In this document: positions 8,927 to 17,484 of the stretch, piece by piece
How the letters are laid out: each line of letters begins with the position of its first letter
Numbering within the stretch: the first letter of the stretch is position 1
Assembly: GCA_023409265.1 (NCBI GenBank)
Contig: JAEYHZ010000011.1
Span: forward strand, 54,637-118,636
Source: Bacillota bacterium
GTDB taxonomy: Bacteria > Bacillota > Clostridia > Acetivibrionales > DSM-1351
DNA: 64,000 bases
Direction of reading: 5' to 3'
Made by a program: the position numbers and the translations under genes
Notes under the pieces: model-generated
What the model was told of the DNA's origin: nothing
Seen by the model: the letters and a program-made list of their open reading frames with translations, nothing else
Databases searched by the model: none

Positions 8927-9577
8927 ATGTACTTTGCAATAATCGGAGATATTAAGAATTCACGGAAAATAAATGACAGATACCAGGTACAGGAGCAGCT
9001 GGGGCAGGTATTAAGGGAAATAAACGAGGAATTTGATAGTGATATAGCAGCAAAGTTTCTGGTAACCCTGGGAGATGAGTTTCAAGGCCTTTTGAAATCA
9101 GCCCGCCCCATTGTACGGATTGTTGAAAAAATAATGCTGAGAATGTATCCGGTCAAAATCAGATTTGGGATAGGATTTGGAGATATCTCTACAAAAATAA
9201 ACCGTGAAATGGCCATTGGAGCCGATGGAACAGCCTATCATCACGCACGCAAGATGGTAAATGAGATAAAGAGGTTGGAAAAAGGCCGGATGAGTGATAA
9301 CACCTCGGTTATGGTAGGGGCAGAAGGTAAAAGGAGCGTTATAGATCTGATAAACAATACCTTTCGCCTGGTGTCCTTCGTTCAGGAAAAATGGACCACT
9401 AAACAGGTTCGGCTGATACTTGAAACAATTATATGTGAAAACAACCAGAGGGAGGTTGCAGGGAGGCTGGGAGTAGTTCAATCCACAGTTCAGAGAGGGC
9501 TGAAGAGCTCAGGCTATTACACTTACTTTCATACAAAAAAAACTCTTGAAGAAGTATTTGCCAGGGAGTGGGGATAA
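8927..9577 (+). CDS. SatD family protein with C-terminal helix-turn-helix
   Basis: The 216 residues begin YFAIIGDIKNSRKIND and contain FLVTLGDEFQGLL, the pattern of the SatD family (named after the Streptococcus mutans sat operon; biochemical role unknown). The last ~50 residues (NQREVAGRLGVVQSTVQRGL) look like a helix-turn-helix, so nucleic-acid binding is plausible. The ATG follows CGGAGG. The next gene encodes a DUF3307 membrane protein 142 bp downstream; these two families are often neighbours in Firmicutes, which suggests joint function. Family assignment is from memory of the motif; function is open. Confidence 0.75.
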   Translation: MYFAIIGDIKNSRKINDRYQVQEQLGQVLREINEEFDSDIAAKFLVTLGDEFQGLLKSARPIVRIVEKIMLRMYPVKIRFGIGFGDISTKINREMAIGADGTAYHHARKMVNEIKRLEKGRMSDNTSVMVGAEGKRSVIDLINNTFRLVSFVQEKWTTKQVRLILETIICENNQREVAGRLGVVQSTVQRGLKSSGYYTYFHTKKTLEEVFAREWG

Positions 9578-9719
9578 GTTAATTTAACCTCATTAAAAGC
9601 AACTAAGGCATATCGATTAAATGTAATACTCTGTTATTAGGCTGAACAGTTGTCTTAATGGGGTAGATATCAATCAATCATGCCTGTGGTTTAACTAATA
9701 GTATTTTGGGGGTTGTGTT

Positions 9720-10484
9720 ATGGGAATTCTACTTATTACTGTAATGATCACACTGCATGTTCTGGCTGATTTTTATCTGCAGACCGATAAAATTGCACGG
9801 AATAAGGTATTGAGTTTTAAAGGAGTTTTATTTCACTCGCTTCAGTATGGAATACCATTTATACTGGCATTTGTATTTGTCAGGTTTAATCCATTATTGC
9901 TTATATGTTTTATTCTTGCAGTGATTGCTCATTATTTAATTGATTCTCTTAAGTATTGGATGAGTAACAGGTCTGAGTTCAGGAGCTTTTTTGCTAAGCC
10001 TGCCCTGGTATTCTTGACTGACCAGCTGTTACATATAGTATCATTGCTCTTAATAGTTTTGTTATATGTGAATATAATACTGCAGGAGCCACTTTTGTAT
10101 TTATATGGAATATGGTCGGAGTTACTTGGAGTATTAAATCTCAAACCGGCATTTGCGATTAGTTGGCTGCTGCTTATACTACTTATTTTAAAACCGGCTA
10201 ATATAACCTTTGGATTATTCTTTTCTACTTTTAAACCTGATGAGGAAGCGAAAAGGGATGAAAAACAGCAAAAAGCCGGAGCAATAATAGGAAGTCTTGA
10301 ACGTATTTTAATAGTATTTTTTATAAGTATAAATCAGTATTCTGCTCTGGGTTTTATTCTAACAGCAAAATCAATCGCACGCTATGATGCCATAACCAAA
10401 GACAGAACGTTTGCGGAATATTATTTGATTGGAACACTGGTGAGTGTTGTATTTTCAGTAGCTGCATACACATTGGTCTTTTAA
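9720..10484 (+). CDS. DUF3307 integral membrane protein
   Basis: The 254-residue protein begins with a membrane segment containing HVLADFYLQTDKIARNK, the signature of the DUF3307 family. About six hydrophobic segments follow, including HYLIDSLKYW in a loop and a long C-terminal segment. A charged cytoplasmic stretch DEEAKRDEKQQKAG lies near residues 172-190. The ATG is preceded by GGGGGTTGTGTT. Function is unknown. Pairing with the upstream SatD-like gene suggests a two-component membrane/cytosol module. A family A repeat fragment begins only 17 bp after the stop codon. Confidence 0.75.
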   Translation: MGILLITVMITLHVLADFYLQTDKIARNKVLSFKGVLFHSLQYGIPFILAFVFVRFNPLLLICFILAVIAHYLIDSLKYWMSNRSEFRSFFAKPALVFLTDQLLHIVSLLLIVLLYVNIILQEPLLYLYGIWSELLGVLNLKPAFAISWLLLILLILKPANITFGLFFSTFKPDEEAKRDEKQQKAGAIIGSLERILIVFFISINQYSALGFILTAKSIARYDAITKDRTFAEYYLIGTLVSVVFSVAAYTLVF

Positions 10485-10500
10485 GGAACCGGCTCTCGGA

Positions 10501-10552
10501 AAAGCGGCAAATAGCCAACGTGATGCGTATTGTATGTTGTCAATAGAGGGTA
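10501..10552 (+). repeat. Family A repeat, right-end remnant
   Basis: The 52 bp match the right end of the complete element at 40968-41243, with only a few differences and one deletion; the shared terminus CAATAGAGGGTA is identical. The other ~220 bp of the element are absent. The remnant ends 3 bp before the purine-rich ribosome binding region of cimA. Confidence 0.85.
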
Positions 10553-10574
10553 GAGGAAGGAGAAGGTAAAAAAT

Positions 10575-12143
10575 ATGTCAAATAAATTGGTAATATATGA
10601 TTCAACGCTGAGAGATGGGGCTCAGGCGTTAGGTATATCATTTACAGTAGAGGATAAGCTTAAAATAGTAACCAGGCTGGATAGACTGGGTATTGACTAT
10701 ATTGAGGCGGGAAATCCAGGATCAAATCCGAAGGATCTGGAGTTTTTTGAGAAAGTACTCAAACTTAAATTGAAGACTTCAAAAATAATTGCTTTTGGAG
10801 CAACCCGAAGGGCAAATATAAAAGTCGAAGAGGATGCCAATGTACAATCTCTGCTAAAGGCCGGAACAGAGGCAATTGCAGTATTTGGAAAATCCTGGGA
10901 TTTTCAGGTTACCGATATTCTCAAAACCACTTTGGAAGAGAATCTTAGAATGATACACGATACAATAAAATTTTTCAAGGATAACGGAAAAACAGTAGTG
11001 TATGATGCCGAGCACTTCTTTGACGGATACAATGCAAATCCCGAATATGCTATGGAATCATTGCGGGTTGCCAACAGGGCCGGAGCTGATACCATATGCC
11101 TCTGCGACACAAAGGGGGCCAGCCTTCCGTCACATATAGCAAAAATAACTGCACTTGTCCGAAATGAGGTTGATTGTGCAATAGGAATTCACTGTCACAA
11201 TGACAACGGCATGGCTGTAGCCGGTTCGATTGCAGCGGTAGAAGCGGGAGCAGTCCAGATTCAGGGGACTATTAACGGCTTTGGAGAAAGATGCGGTAAC
11301 GCAAACCTTTGTACAATTATTCCCAATCTTCAGCTGATGATGGGTTACAACTGCATTCCAGAAGAAAGTATGGCGCAGCTTACTCCAACCGCAAGATATG
11401 TAAGTGAGGTAGCCAACATAATTCATGATGAAAGGGCTCCGTTTGTGGGTAACTGCGCATTTGCCCACAAGGCAGGAATGCATGCAGACGCGGTTAATAA
11501 AAATACTTCAGCCTATGAAATGATTGATCCAGAGGTTGTAGGCAACCAGAGAAACATTCTTATGTCGGAGGTAGCCGGCAGAAGCGCAGTAATGAACCTG
11601 ATCAATATGGTGGATGGCACTATCACCAAAGATTCCCCTGAGACAAAAAGGATTATTGAAAGACTCAAAGAGCTTGAGTATGAAGGCTATCAGTATGAAG
11701 GAGCAGAGAGTTCCTTTGAGCTGGTAATACGTAAAATGCTTGGAAAATACAAGTCCTTCTTTGAGTTGAAAGAATTCAAGGTTATTGTAAATGAGCCCAC
11801 AGTTAACAGTGTTAATTCCTCTGCAATGATAAAAATACTTGTGGATGGTCAAACTGAAATAACTGCAGCTGAAGGCGACGGACCGGTAAATGCACTCGAT
11901 ACTGCGCTCAGAAAGGCTTTGGAACGTTTTTATCCTGAAATACGCGAAATGAAGCTGACAGACTATAAGGTAAGAGTTCTGGATTCCAATTTTGCAACGG
12001 CTTCCAAGGTTAGAGTTCTGATTGAAACTACCGATGGGCAGGAAGTATGGACTACTGTGGGAGTTTCAACCGACATTATTGAGGCCAGCTGGAGAGCGTT
12101 GGTGGATTCAGTGGAGCATAAGCTTATGAAGCGGAGAGGATAG
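10575..12143 (+). CDS. cimA: (R)-citramalate synthase
   Basis: This enzyme condenses pyruvate with acetyl-CoA to citramalate, giving 2-oxobutyrate for isoleucine without threonine deaminase. The 522-residue protein is a LeuA homologue with YDSTLRDGAQALGISFT at residues 8-24; the GAQA in place of LeuA-type GEQTPG is typical of the citramalate group. It also has AFGATRR, HCHNDNGMAVA, INGFGERCGNANL and a C-terminal LeuA-type regulatory domain ending STDIIEASWRALVDS. The ATG follows GGAAGGAGAAGG. LeuA is encoded separately at 7113, so the two homologues divide the leucine and isoleucine branches. Homocitrate synthase is a less likely alternative. Confidence 0.9.
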   Translation: MSNKLVIYDSTLRDGAQALGISFTVEDKLKIVTRLDRLGIDYIEAGNPGSNPKDLEFFEKVLKLKLKTSKIIAFGATRRANIKVEEDANVQSLLKAGTEAIAVFGKSWDFQVTDILKTTLEENLRMIHDTIKFFKDNGKTVVYDAEHFFDGYNANPEYAMESLRVANRAGADTICLCDTKGASLPSHIAKITALVRNEVDCAIGIHCHNDNGMAVAGSIAAVEAGAVQIQGTINGFGERCGNANLCTIIPNLQLMMGYNCIPEESMAQLTPTARYVSEVANIIHDERAPFVGNCAFAHKAGMHADAVNKNTSAYEMIDPEVVGNQRNILMSEVAGRSAVMNLINMVDGTITKDSPETKRIIERLKELEYEGYQYEGAESSFELVIRKMLGKYKSFFELKEFKVIVNEPTVNSVNSSAMIKILVDGQTEITAAEGDGPVNALDTALRKALERFYPEIREMKLTDYKVRVLDSNFATASKVRVLIETTDGQEVWTTVGVSTDIIEASWRALVDSVEHKLMKRRG

Positions 12144-12168
12144 AAGGCAGAGTACTCCAACCATTATA

Positions 12169-12215
12169 AGAAAATTTTTTCACCGAAAAATTTTCTATGA
12201 ACTGATGCGTTATAA
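12169..12215 (+). repeat. Family C repeat, copy 1 (hairpin plus GATGCGTTATAA)
   Basis: AGAAAATTTTT...AAAAATTTTCT forms a perfect inverted repeat, followed by TGAACTGATGCGTTATAA. The same tail occurs at 15709-15754 and 29140-29187. This copy lies 70 bp before the small gene at 12286 and directly after cimA, where the hairpin could also act as a terminator. Confidence 0.75.
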
Positions 12216-12285
12216 TATCATTGTCTTGTATAATAATAATAAGGCAGGATTAAATAATAAAACTCAATGTTAGGGGATCAAGAAT

Positions 12286-12543
12286 TTGAAACTATATGGC
12301 AGATTAATCAAGAATGGCAAATTATTAAAGGAAGCCTGGGCTGTCCCGGAAAATGAAAACGGAAAGTTCCATGATGATTTGGAGGAATGCCTTATATCTG
12401 TTTGCAAACAGTTGGACGTCGAGGTACCTATCTGGTTAAAGAAAAATTCTACTGAATTCGGAATATATAAAAAGACCAGCTTCAACAGTGATCATTTTGG
12501 GGAAGCCATAAATTTTGACAGACTTGAAATAGTGCTGTATTAA
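12286..12543 (+). CDS. Hypothetical protein, 85 residues
   Basis: I do not recognise this protein. It begins at TTG after TAGGGGATC and reads KLYGRLIKNGKLLKEAW, then a charged middle (PENENGKFHDDLEECLISVCKQLD) and EVPIWLKKNSTEFG. It is soluble, with no membrane segment or signal peptide. A family B end (ATTAAATAATA, 12249-12259) lies just upstream and a good terminator at 12596-12630 downstream, so it is probably a single-gene transcript. Codon use resembles its neighbours. The TTG start is likely because an ORF this compact with a terminator is unlikely by chance. Confidence 0.65.
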   Translation: MKLYGRLIKNGKLLKEAWAVPENENGKFHDDLEECLISVCKQLDVEVPIWLKKNSTEFGIYKKTSFNSDHFGEAINFDRLEIVLY

Positions 12544-12595
12544 TTTAATTTTTATTCATATTAAATGTATTATTAATATTTAAAATGCAAATTCT

Positions 12596-12632
12596 AAACA
12601 CGCATAGTCAAATTAAGGCTATGCGTGTTTTT
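12596..12632 (+). terminator. Rho-independent terminator after the 85-residue protein
   Basis: AAACACGCATAG (12596-12607) pairs with CTATGCGTGTTT (12619-12630), with T residues following. Confidence 0.85.
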
Positions 12633-12697
12633 AGTTATTATGAATCCGGAGGTTTATAAAGTTAATATAAAAACTATAGGGACTTTTAAAAAACACT

Positions 12698-12726
12698 TTG
12701 ACATAATGGCTAGTAATTGATATACT
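12698..12726 (+). promoter_or_regulatory. xylB promoter
   Basis: TTGACA (12698-12703), 17 nt, then TATACT (12721-12726): a near-consensus sigma-A promoter. The -10 box overlaps the left arm of the palindromic operator. Confidence 0.85.
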
Positions 12727-12748
12727 TTGTAATATAATATTACAAAGT
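12724..12748. promoter_or_regulatory. Palindromic operator on the xylB promoter
   Basis: ACTTTGTAATAT and ATATTACAAAGT form a perfect 12-bp inverted repeat around one A. Its position over the -10 and start region fits repression. The ROK repressor encoded at 14466 is the likely binder, because the half-site ACTTTGT recurs in that gene's own leader (14443-14449). Confidence 0.8.
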
Positions 12749-12773
12749 AAACTTTGGAAAGGGGGACTATACA

Positions 12774-14303
12774 TTGTCTTTTCTAATTGGTATCGATCTT
12801 GGAACCTCGGGCGTTAAGACTGTATTGTTTGATGAAAGCGGCAAACCTGTAGCGAGTTCTACTGTGGAGTACCCACTTTATCAGCCAAATCTTGGATGGG
12901 CGGAGCAAGACCCTGAAGAGTGGTGGAGGGGCACCTGTGAAAGCATAAATAATGTTATGTTAAAAAGTGGCGTTGATAAGCGCGAAGTCAAGGGTGTGGG
13001 TTTATCAGGCCAAATGCATGGTGCCGTACTGCTTGATAAGGATGACAGAGTACTGAGGAATGCTATAATCTGGTGCGATCAGAGAAGTGCTGCCGAATGT
13101 GATCAGATTACTGAAATCATCGGTAAGGAAAGATTGATTGAAATCACAGCTAATCCGGCACTTACAGGGTTTACGGCATCAAAGATCATGTGGGTAAAAA
13201 ATCATGAACCACAGGTTTTTGAAAAAATAGCAAAGATATTGCTGCCAAAGGATTACATCAGATTAAGACTTACAGGTGAATATGCAACAGAAGTTTCTGA
13301 TGCCAGCGGCATGCAGCTAATGAACATAGCTGAGAGACAGTGGAGTAACGAAGTAGTAAGCAAACTTGGCATCTCCACATCAATGCTGGGCAAAATGTAT
13401 GAGTCACAAGAAGTTACAGGTAAGGTAACTGCTTCTGCAGCAGCTATAACGGGCCTGAGTGAAGGCACCATTGTTGTAGGCGGTGCAGGAGACCAGGCTG
13501 CCGGGGCGGTTGGAAACGGTATTGTTAAATCAGGCATAGTTTCATCCACAATCGGAACTTCGGGAGTTGTGTTTGCTTATACAGACAATTTGACAATTGA
13601 CCCGTTGGGAAGAGTTCACACCTTCTGTCATGCTGTGCCTAACACATATCATATCATGGGTGTTACACAGGGAGCAGGTCTTTCTCTTAAATGGTTCAGA
13701 GATAATTTCTGTACTGAAGAGCTTATGACTGCCGAGCTTTCCGATATAGATGTTTACAAGCTTCTTGATGCTGAAGCAGATACAATCAAACCCTCCAGTG
13801 ACGGACTTATCTATTTGCCGTACCTTATGGGTGAAAGAACTCCCCATCTTGATCCAAATGCAAGAGGTGTGTTCTTCGGACTGACAGCCAAGCATTCAAA
13901 ACCTCATTTCGTACGTTCCATCATGGAAGGAGTAACCTTCAGCCTTAAAGACTGCATGGAAATCATCAAGGGCATGGGTGTTGAGGTGTCTGAAGTCAGA
14001 GCCTCAGGCGGCGGAGGAAAGAGCGGTACCTGGAGACAGATGCAGGCAGATGTTTTTGCTGCCAATATTAACAGAATCAAGTCCGATGAAGGTCCTGCAC
14101 TTGGTGTTGCTTTATTGGCGGGAGTTGGAGCCGGTATTTACAAAAGCGTTCCTGAAGCCTGCGAAGCAGTAATTCAGATCAAGGATACTCTGGCACCAAT
14201 TGAAGCTAATATTAATAGATATAATGAATCTTACAAGTTATACACTAAACTGTACAAATCCTTGAAAGACGATTTTACTCAACTTAACAACATGCTTAAG
14301 TAA
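12774..14303 (+). CDS. xylB: Xylulokinase
   Basis: This FGGY-family kinase phosphorylates D-xylulose to xylulose 5-phosphate, linking xylose to the pentose phosphate pathway. The 509 residues start with the phosphate-binding IGIDLGTSGVKTVLFD (residues 5-20). GLSGQMHG follows near residue 80, then the WCDQRS substrate motif, and GGGGKSGTWRQMQAD in the second actin-fold domain. Length is typical. The start is TTG at 12774, 9 nt after GGAAAGGGGG; no ATG start is available near the conserved N-terminus. Next come the ROK repressor and xylA on the same strand. Confidence 0.93.
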   Translation: MSFLIGIDLGTSGVKTVLFDESGKPVASSTVEYPLYQPNLGWAEQDPEEWWRGTCESINNVMLKSGVDKREVKGVGLSGQMHGAVLLDKDDRVLRNAIIWCDQRSAAECDQITEIIGKERLIEITANPALTGFTASKIMWVKNHEPQVFEKIAKILLPKDYIRLRLTGEYATEVSDASGMQLMNIAERQWSNEVVSKLGISTSMLGKMYESQEVTGKVTASAAAITGLSEGTIVVGGAGDQAAGAVGNGIVKSGIVSSTIGTSGVVFAYTDNLTIDPLGRVHTFCHAVPNTYHIMGVTQGAGLSLKWFRDNFCTEELMTAELSDIDVYKLLDAEADTIKPSSDGLIYLPYLMGERTPHLDPNARGVFFGLTAKHSKPHFVRSIMEGVTFSLKDCMEIIKGMGVEVSEVRASGGGGKSGTWRQMQADVFAANINRIKSDEGPALGVALLAGVGAGIYKSVPEACEAVIQIKDTLAPIEANINRYNESYKLYTKLYKSLKDDFTQLNNMLK

Positions 14304-14465
14304 GAATTGAGTTAAATTCGGTAAGTAGTACTGTAGGTAAGTTTATTGGCTGTATAATATATGGGATTTTTAGAGATTCAGTCAGCTTAACAAGACTCCG
14401 ACTTAAAATGGGGAAGTTATTGTTAAGCATGGCTTATGATATACTTTGTGGAAGGGGGTAGAATT

Positions 14466-15677
14466 ATGAAGTTGGGGAAAACAGGAAACAGTAAATTTTT
14501 AAAGGCATTTAATGAAACGTCCTTATTGGAATTGATCAGAATCAACAAACAGATATCAAAAGCGGATCTTGCTCAACTTACAGGTCTATCTCCCACCGCA
14601 TGCGGCATTATTGTTTCAAACCTGTTGGAAAAAGGTTATATATGTGAAGCAGGAATTGGAATATCAAAAGGTGGGAGAAGGCCAAACCTTTATGAGCTCA
14701 ATCCCAAAAGCTACTATTCCATAGGCGTGGATATTGATGTTGACTATATACGCTTTGTCCTTATGGATATTACAGGAAATGTGGAGTATAGAGATAAAAT
14801 ATCCAGTGGGTTTGAACAATCTGTATCTGAATCAATAAATCTTATAGAGTACAAACTTCAACAAATTGTTGAAAAAAATAATATATCGGAAGACAGATTG
14901 CTTGGTGTCGGAGTTTCTGTTCCGGGTATGGTTGACAATGTAACTCATGAAATCATATTTGCGCCAAATCTCGGATGGGAGAGAGTCGACCTGGAGCACA
15001 TGATGTCCAGTATGGGCAGCTTCCCGATTTACGTTGATAATGAGGCAATGTGTTCGGCGATTTGCGAAAATTGGATTGGCTGTTGTACCGAGCAGAAGGA
15101 TTTTGTTTGTATTAACATGAAGTCCGGTATAGGGTCAAGCATATTTGCCGGGGGCAACCTTTATAGAGGCTGCAGCGGCAGTGCCGGAGAAATCGGCCAC
15201 ATAATGGTGGATCACAATGGGCCTAAATGTGCCTGCGGAAACTACGGCTGTCTTGAAACACTGGTATCCTCAAAATCAATGGTAGAAAAGGCCCAAAGGC
15301 TTGTGAGACAAGGTCTGATAGCCGATTTTTCAGATGCCCTGGACATTAATTCAATAAATACAGTGGACGATATAATTAGTTCTGCTAAGGCTGGAAATGA
15401 GGCTGCCAGAGTTATTTTAGTAGAAGCAGCCGGATATCTGGGCCTTGCAATAGCAAACCTTATAAATACCATCAATCCTTCCAGAATAGTTCTTGGAAAG
15501 GAACTGGTCAAGTTTTCAGAGGATATCCTTGAGCACATGCGAAACATTGCATTGGCAAAAGCTCTGAGATATCCGGCCTCACGGGTTGAAATACTCATAT
15601 CCGAACTGGGTGATGACACCTCAGCTCTGGGAGCAGCAATAATACCCTTGAAGAAGCTCTTCGGATACAGACTGTAG
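14466..15677 (+). CDS. xylR: ROK family transcriptional repressor (XylR-like)
   Basis: The 403-residue protein has an N-terminal winged helix-turn-helix (residues ~22-60, KADLAQLTGLSPTACGIIVSNL) and a sugar-kinase-like ROK domain. The ROK zinc motif is clear: GHIMVDHNGPKCACGNYGCLE. The start at 14466 is chosen because GGAAGGGGGTAG precedes it by 5-14 nt; an in-frame ATG 30 bp upstream lacks a ribosome binding site. Its position between xylB and xylA and the shared half-operator suggest it is the xylose-responsive repressor of this cluster. The inducer (xylose) is inferred from context. The 134-bp gap before xylA holds a family C repeat. Confidence 0.85.
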   Translation: MKLGKTGNSKFLKAFNETSLLELIRINKQISKADLAQLTGLSPTACGIIVSNLLEKGYICEAGIGISKGGRRPNLYELNPKSYYSIGVDIDVDYIRFVLMDITGNVEYRDKISSGFEQSVSESINLIEYKLQQIVEKNNISEDRLLGVGVSVPGMVDNVTHEIIFAPNLGWERVDLEHMMSSMGSFPIYVDNEAMCSAICENWIGCCTEQKDFVCINMKSGIGSSIFAGGNLYRGCSGSAGEIGHIMVDHNGPKCACGNYGCLETLVSSKSMVEKAQRLVRQGLIADFSDALDINSINTVDDIISSAKAGNEAARVILVEAAGYLGLAIANLINTINPSRIVLGKELVKFSEDILEHMRNIALAKALRYPASRVEILISELGDDTSALGAAIIPLKKLFGYRL

Positions 15678-15708
15678 GAGTTTATATAACGAGGCGATAA
15701 ATGCCCCT

Positions 15709-15754
15709 GATTTTTCTACAGTGAAAAATTTTATATTGAACTGATGCGTTATAA
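15709..15754 (+). repeat. Family C repeat, copy 2, upstream of xylA
   Basis: ATTTTTC, a TACAGT loop and GAAAAAT form a hairpin followed by TTGAACTGATGCGTTATAA. It ends 56 bp before the xylA start; copy 3 ends 55 bp before its gene. Confidence 0.75.
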
Positions 15755-15780
15755 ACGTGTTTAAATAATAATATTTTATT

Positions 15781-15795
15781 GCGTGCAGAGCACGC
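15781..15795 (+). promoter_or_regulatory. Small 5' UTR hairpin next to the xylA ribosome binding site
   Basis: GCGTGC-AGA-GCACGC is a 6-bp GC-rich stem with a 3-nt loop, placed 4 nt before GGAGG. It may stabilise the xylA mRNA or tune translation. Confidence 0.5.
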
Positions 15796-15810
15796 GGATG
15801 GAGGTTATTT

Positions 15811-17130
15811 ATGTCAGAAGTATTTAGCGGAATTTCAAAAATCAAGTATGAAGGCAGCGGCTCAGACAACCCGTTGGCATTCAAGTACTATAATCCGGAC
15901 GCGGTTATAGGCGGAAAAACAATGAAGGATCATTTGAGATTTGCAGTTGCATATTGGCATACTTTCGCAGCACCAGGTGCCGACATGTTCGGAGCAGGTT
16001 CCTATGTGAGACCCTGGAACAACCTGTCAGATCCTATGGACATAGCAAAATTAAAGGTAGAGGCAAACTTTGAATTCCTTGAAAAAATCGGAGTTCCATT
16101 CTTCTGCTTCCACGATAGAGATATTGCTCCGGAAGGAGATTCTCTGGCTGAAACAAATAAGAACCTTGACGTTATAGTTGATGCTATTAAAAACAGAATG
16201 AAATCAAGTGATATAAAACTTCTCTGGGGAACAACCAATGCTTTCGGTAACCCACGTTTCATGCACGGTGCATCAACTTCACCAAATGCTGATATATTTG
16301 CTTTTGCTGCAGCACAGGTTAAAAAGGCAATGGAAATCACAAAGGAATTAGGCGGAGAAAACTATGTTTTCTGGGGTGGCAGAGAAGGTTATGAAACTCT
16401 CCTCAACACTGACATGAAACTGGAGCTAGACAACCTTGCAAGATTCCTGAAGATGGCAGTTGACTATGCAAAGGAAATCGGTTTTGACGGACAGTTCCTT
16501 ATCGAACCAAAGCCAAAGGAACCAACAAAGCACCAGTATGATTTCGATGCAGGTACTGTTATCGGATTCTTAAAGACCTATGGTCTTGATCCATACTTCA
16601 AGCTCAACATAGAAGCAAACCACGCTACACTGGCAGGACACACCTTTCAGCACGAACTTGCCGTATGCAGAATAAACAACATGCTGGGAAGCATTGATGC
16701 CAACCAGGGTGACGTGCTACTCGGATGGGATACTGACCAATTCCCAACAAATATCTATGATTCAACTCTTGCTATGTACGAAGTATTAAAAGCAGGAGGT
16801 TTGGGCAAAGGTGGTTTGAACTTTGACTCAAAGGTTAGAAGAGGTTCCTTTGAACCATCAGATCTGTTCTATGGACATATTGCAGGTATGGATACATTTG
16901 CAAAGGGTCTCATCATAGCTAACAAAATGGTTGAAGACGGCAAATTTGATGCCTTCATCAATGACAGATACTCAAGCTACACTACAGGTATCGGTAAGGA
17001 TATCGTAAACGGCAAGGTTGGTTTCAAGGAATTGGAACAGTACGCTCTGAATGCTAAGATTCAGAACAAATCCGGACGTCAGGAAATGCTGGAATCCTTG
17101 CTGAACCAGTATATCTATGAAACTAAATAA
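15811..17130 (+). CDS. xylA: Xylose isomerase
   Basis: This enzyme interconverts D-xylose and D-xylulose in the cytoplasm using divalent metal ions. The 439-residue length is that of class II enzymes with the longer N-terminus. The catalytic pair His101/Asp104 is visible in FCFHDRDIAPEGD. Metal ligands lie in LIEPKPKEPTKHQ, in IEANHATLAGHTF and in the C-terminal IDANQGDVLLGWDTD. The ATG follows GGAGG. A terminator lies 40-80 bp downstream. It completes the xylB-xylR-xylA cluster, but no xylose transporter is in the window. Confidence 0.97.
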   Translation: MSEVFSGISKIKYEGSGSDNPLAFKYYNPDAVIGGKTMKDHLRFAVAYWHTFAAPGADMFGAGSYVRPWNNLSDPMDIAKLKVEANFEFLEKIGVPFFCFHDRDIAPEGDSLAETNKNLDVIVDAIKNRMKSSDIKLLWGTTNAFGNPRFMHGASTSPNADIFAFAAAQVKKAMEITKELGGENYVFWGGREGYETLLNTDMKLELDNLARFLKMAVDYAKEIGFDGQFLIEPKPKEPTKHQYDFDAGTVIGFLKTYGLDPYFKLNIEANHATLAGHTFQHELAVCRINNMLGSIDANQGDVLLGWDTDQFPTNIYDSTLAMYEVLKAGGLGKGGLNFDSKVRRGSFEPSDLFYGHIAGMDTFAKGLIIANKMVEDGKFDAFINDRYSSYTTGIGKDIVNGKVGFKELEQYALNAKIQNKSGRQEMLESLLNQYIYETK

Positions 17131-17173
17131 TTGACGAAATTTTTAATTGACAACTCAATATACAAAACATAGA

Positions 17174-17213
17174 AAAAATTACCCGTATAAGCAATGTGCG
17201 GGTAATTTTTTTT
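17174..17213 (+). terminator. Rho-independent terminator after xylA
   Basis: AAAAATTACCCG (17174-17185) pairs perfectly with CGGGTAATTTTT (17199-17210), followed by T residues. Confidence 0.9.
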
Positions 17214-17417
17214 CATTCACAAATTCAAGGTTTTTCTTTTGATCACATCCATTTTTACTTCAATACTAATTTTGCACTAATTTAGAACTGTTTTCCTTAT
17301 CCTGATTTGGTATTTTTCACAAATAGTAAGTTTTATACAATACAAAGATATGCGGTATAAATTGAAGTATCATGAAGATATTCACAACTATTTCACTTTT
17401 GAAAGTCTATATGGCAG

Positions 17418-17446
17418 TTTACACTTAATTTTGAAAGCGCTATATT
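17418..17446 (+). promoter_or_regulatory. Promoter of the MarR-yhgE operon
   Basis: TTTACA (17418-17423), 17 nt, TATATT (17441-17446). The element TTTTGAAAG..CTATAT occurs twice around it (from 17397 and 17431) and may be a regulator site. The rest of the 354-bp gap between xylA and this operon holds only the xylA terminator. Confidence 0.6.
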
Positions 17447-17484
17447 TTGAGTGTGAAATATTTTGAAATTCAAATTATAGGGAT

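Noticed and set aside
17397..17480. TTTTGAAA repeats before the MarR gene as a mobile repeat
   Set aside because: Only short, AT-rich matches with no conserved ends. They may be regulator sites, but evidence is weak.
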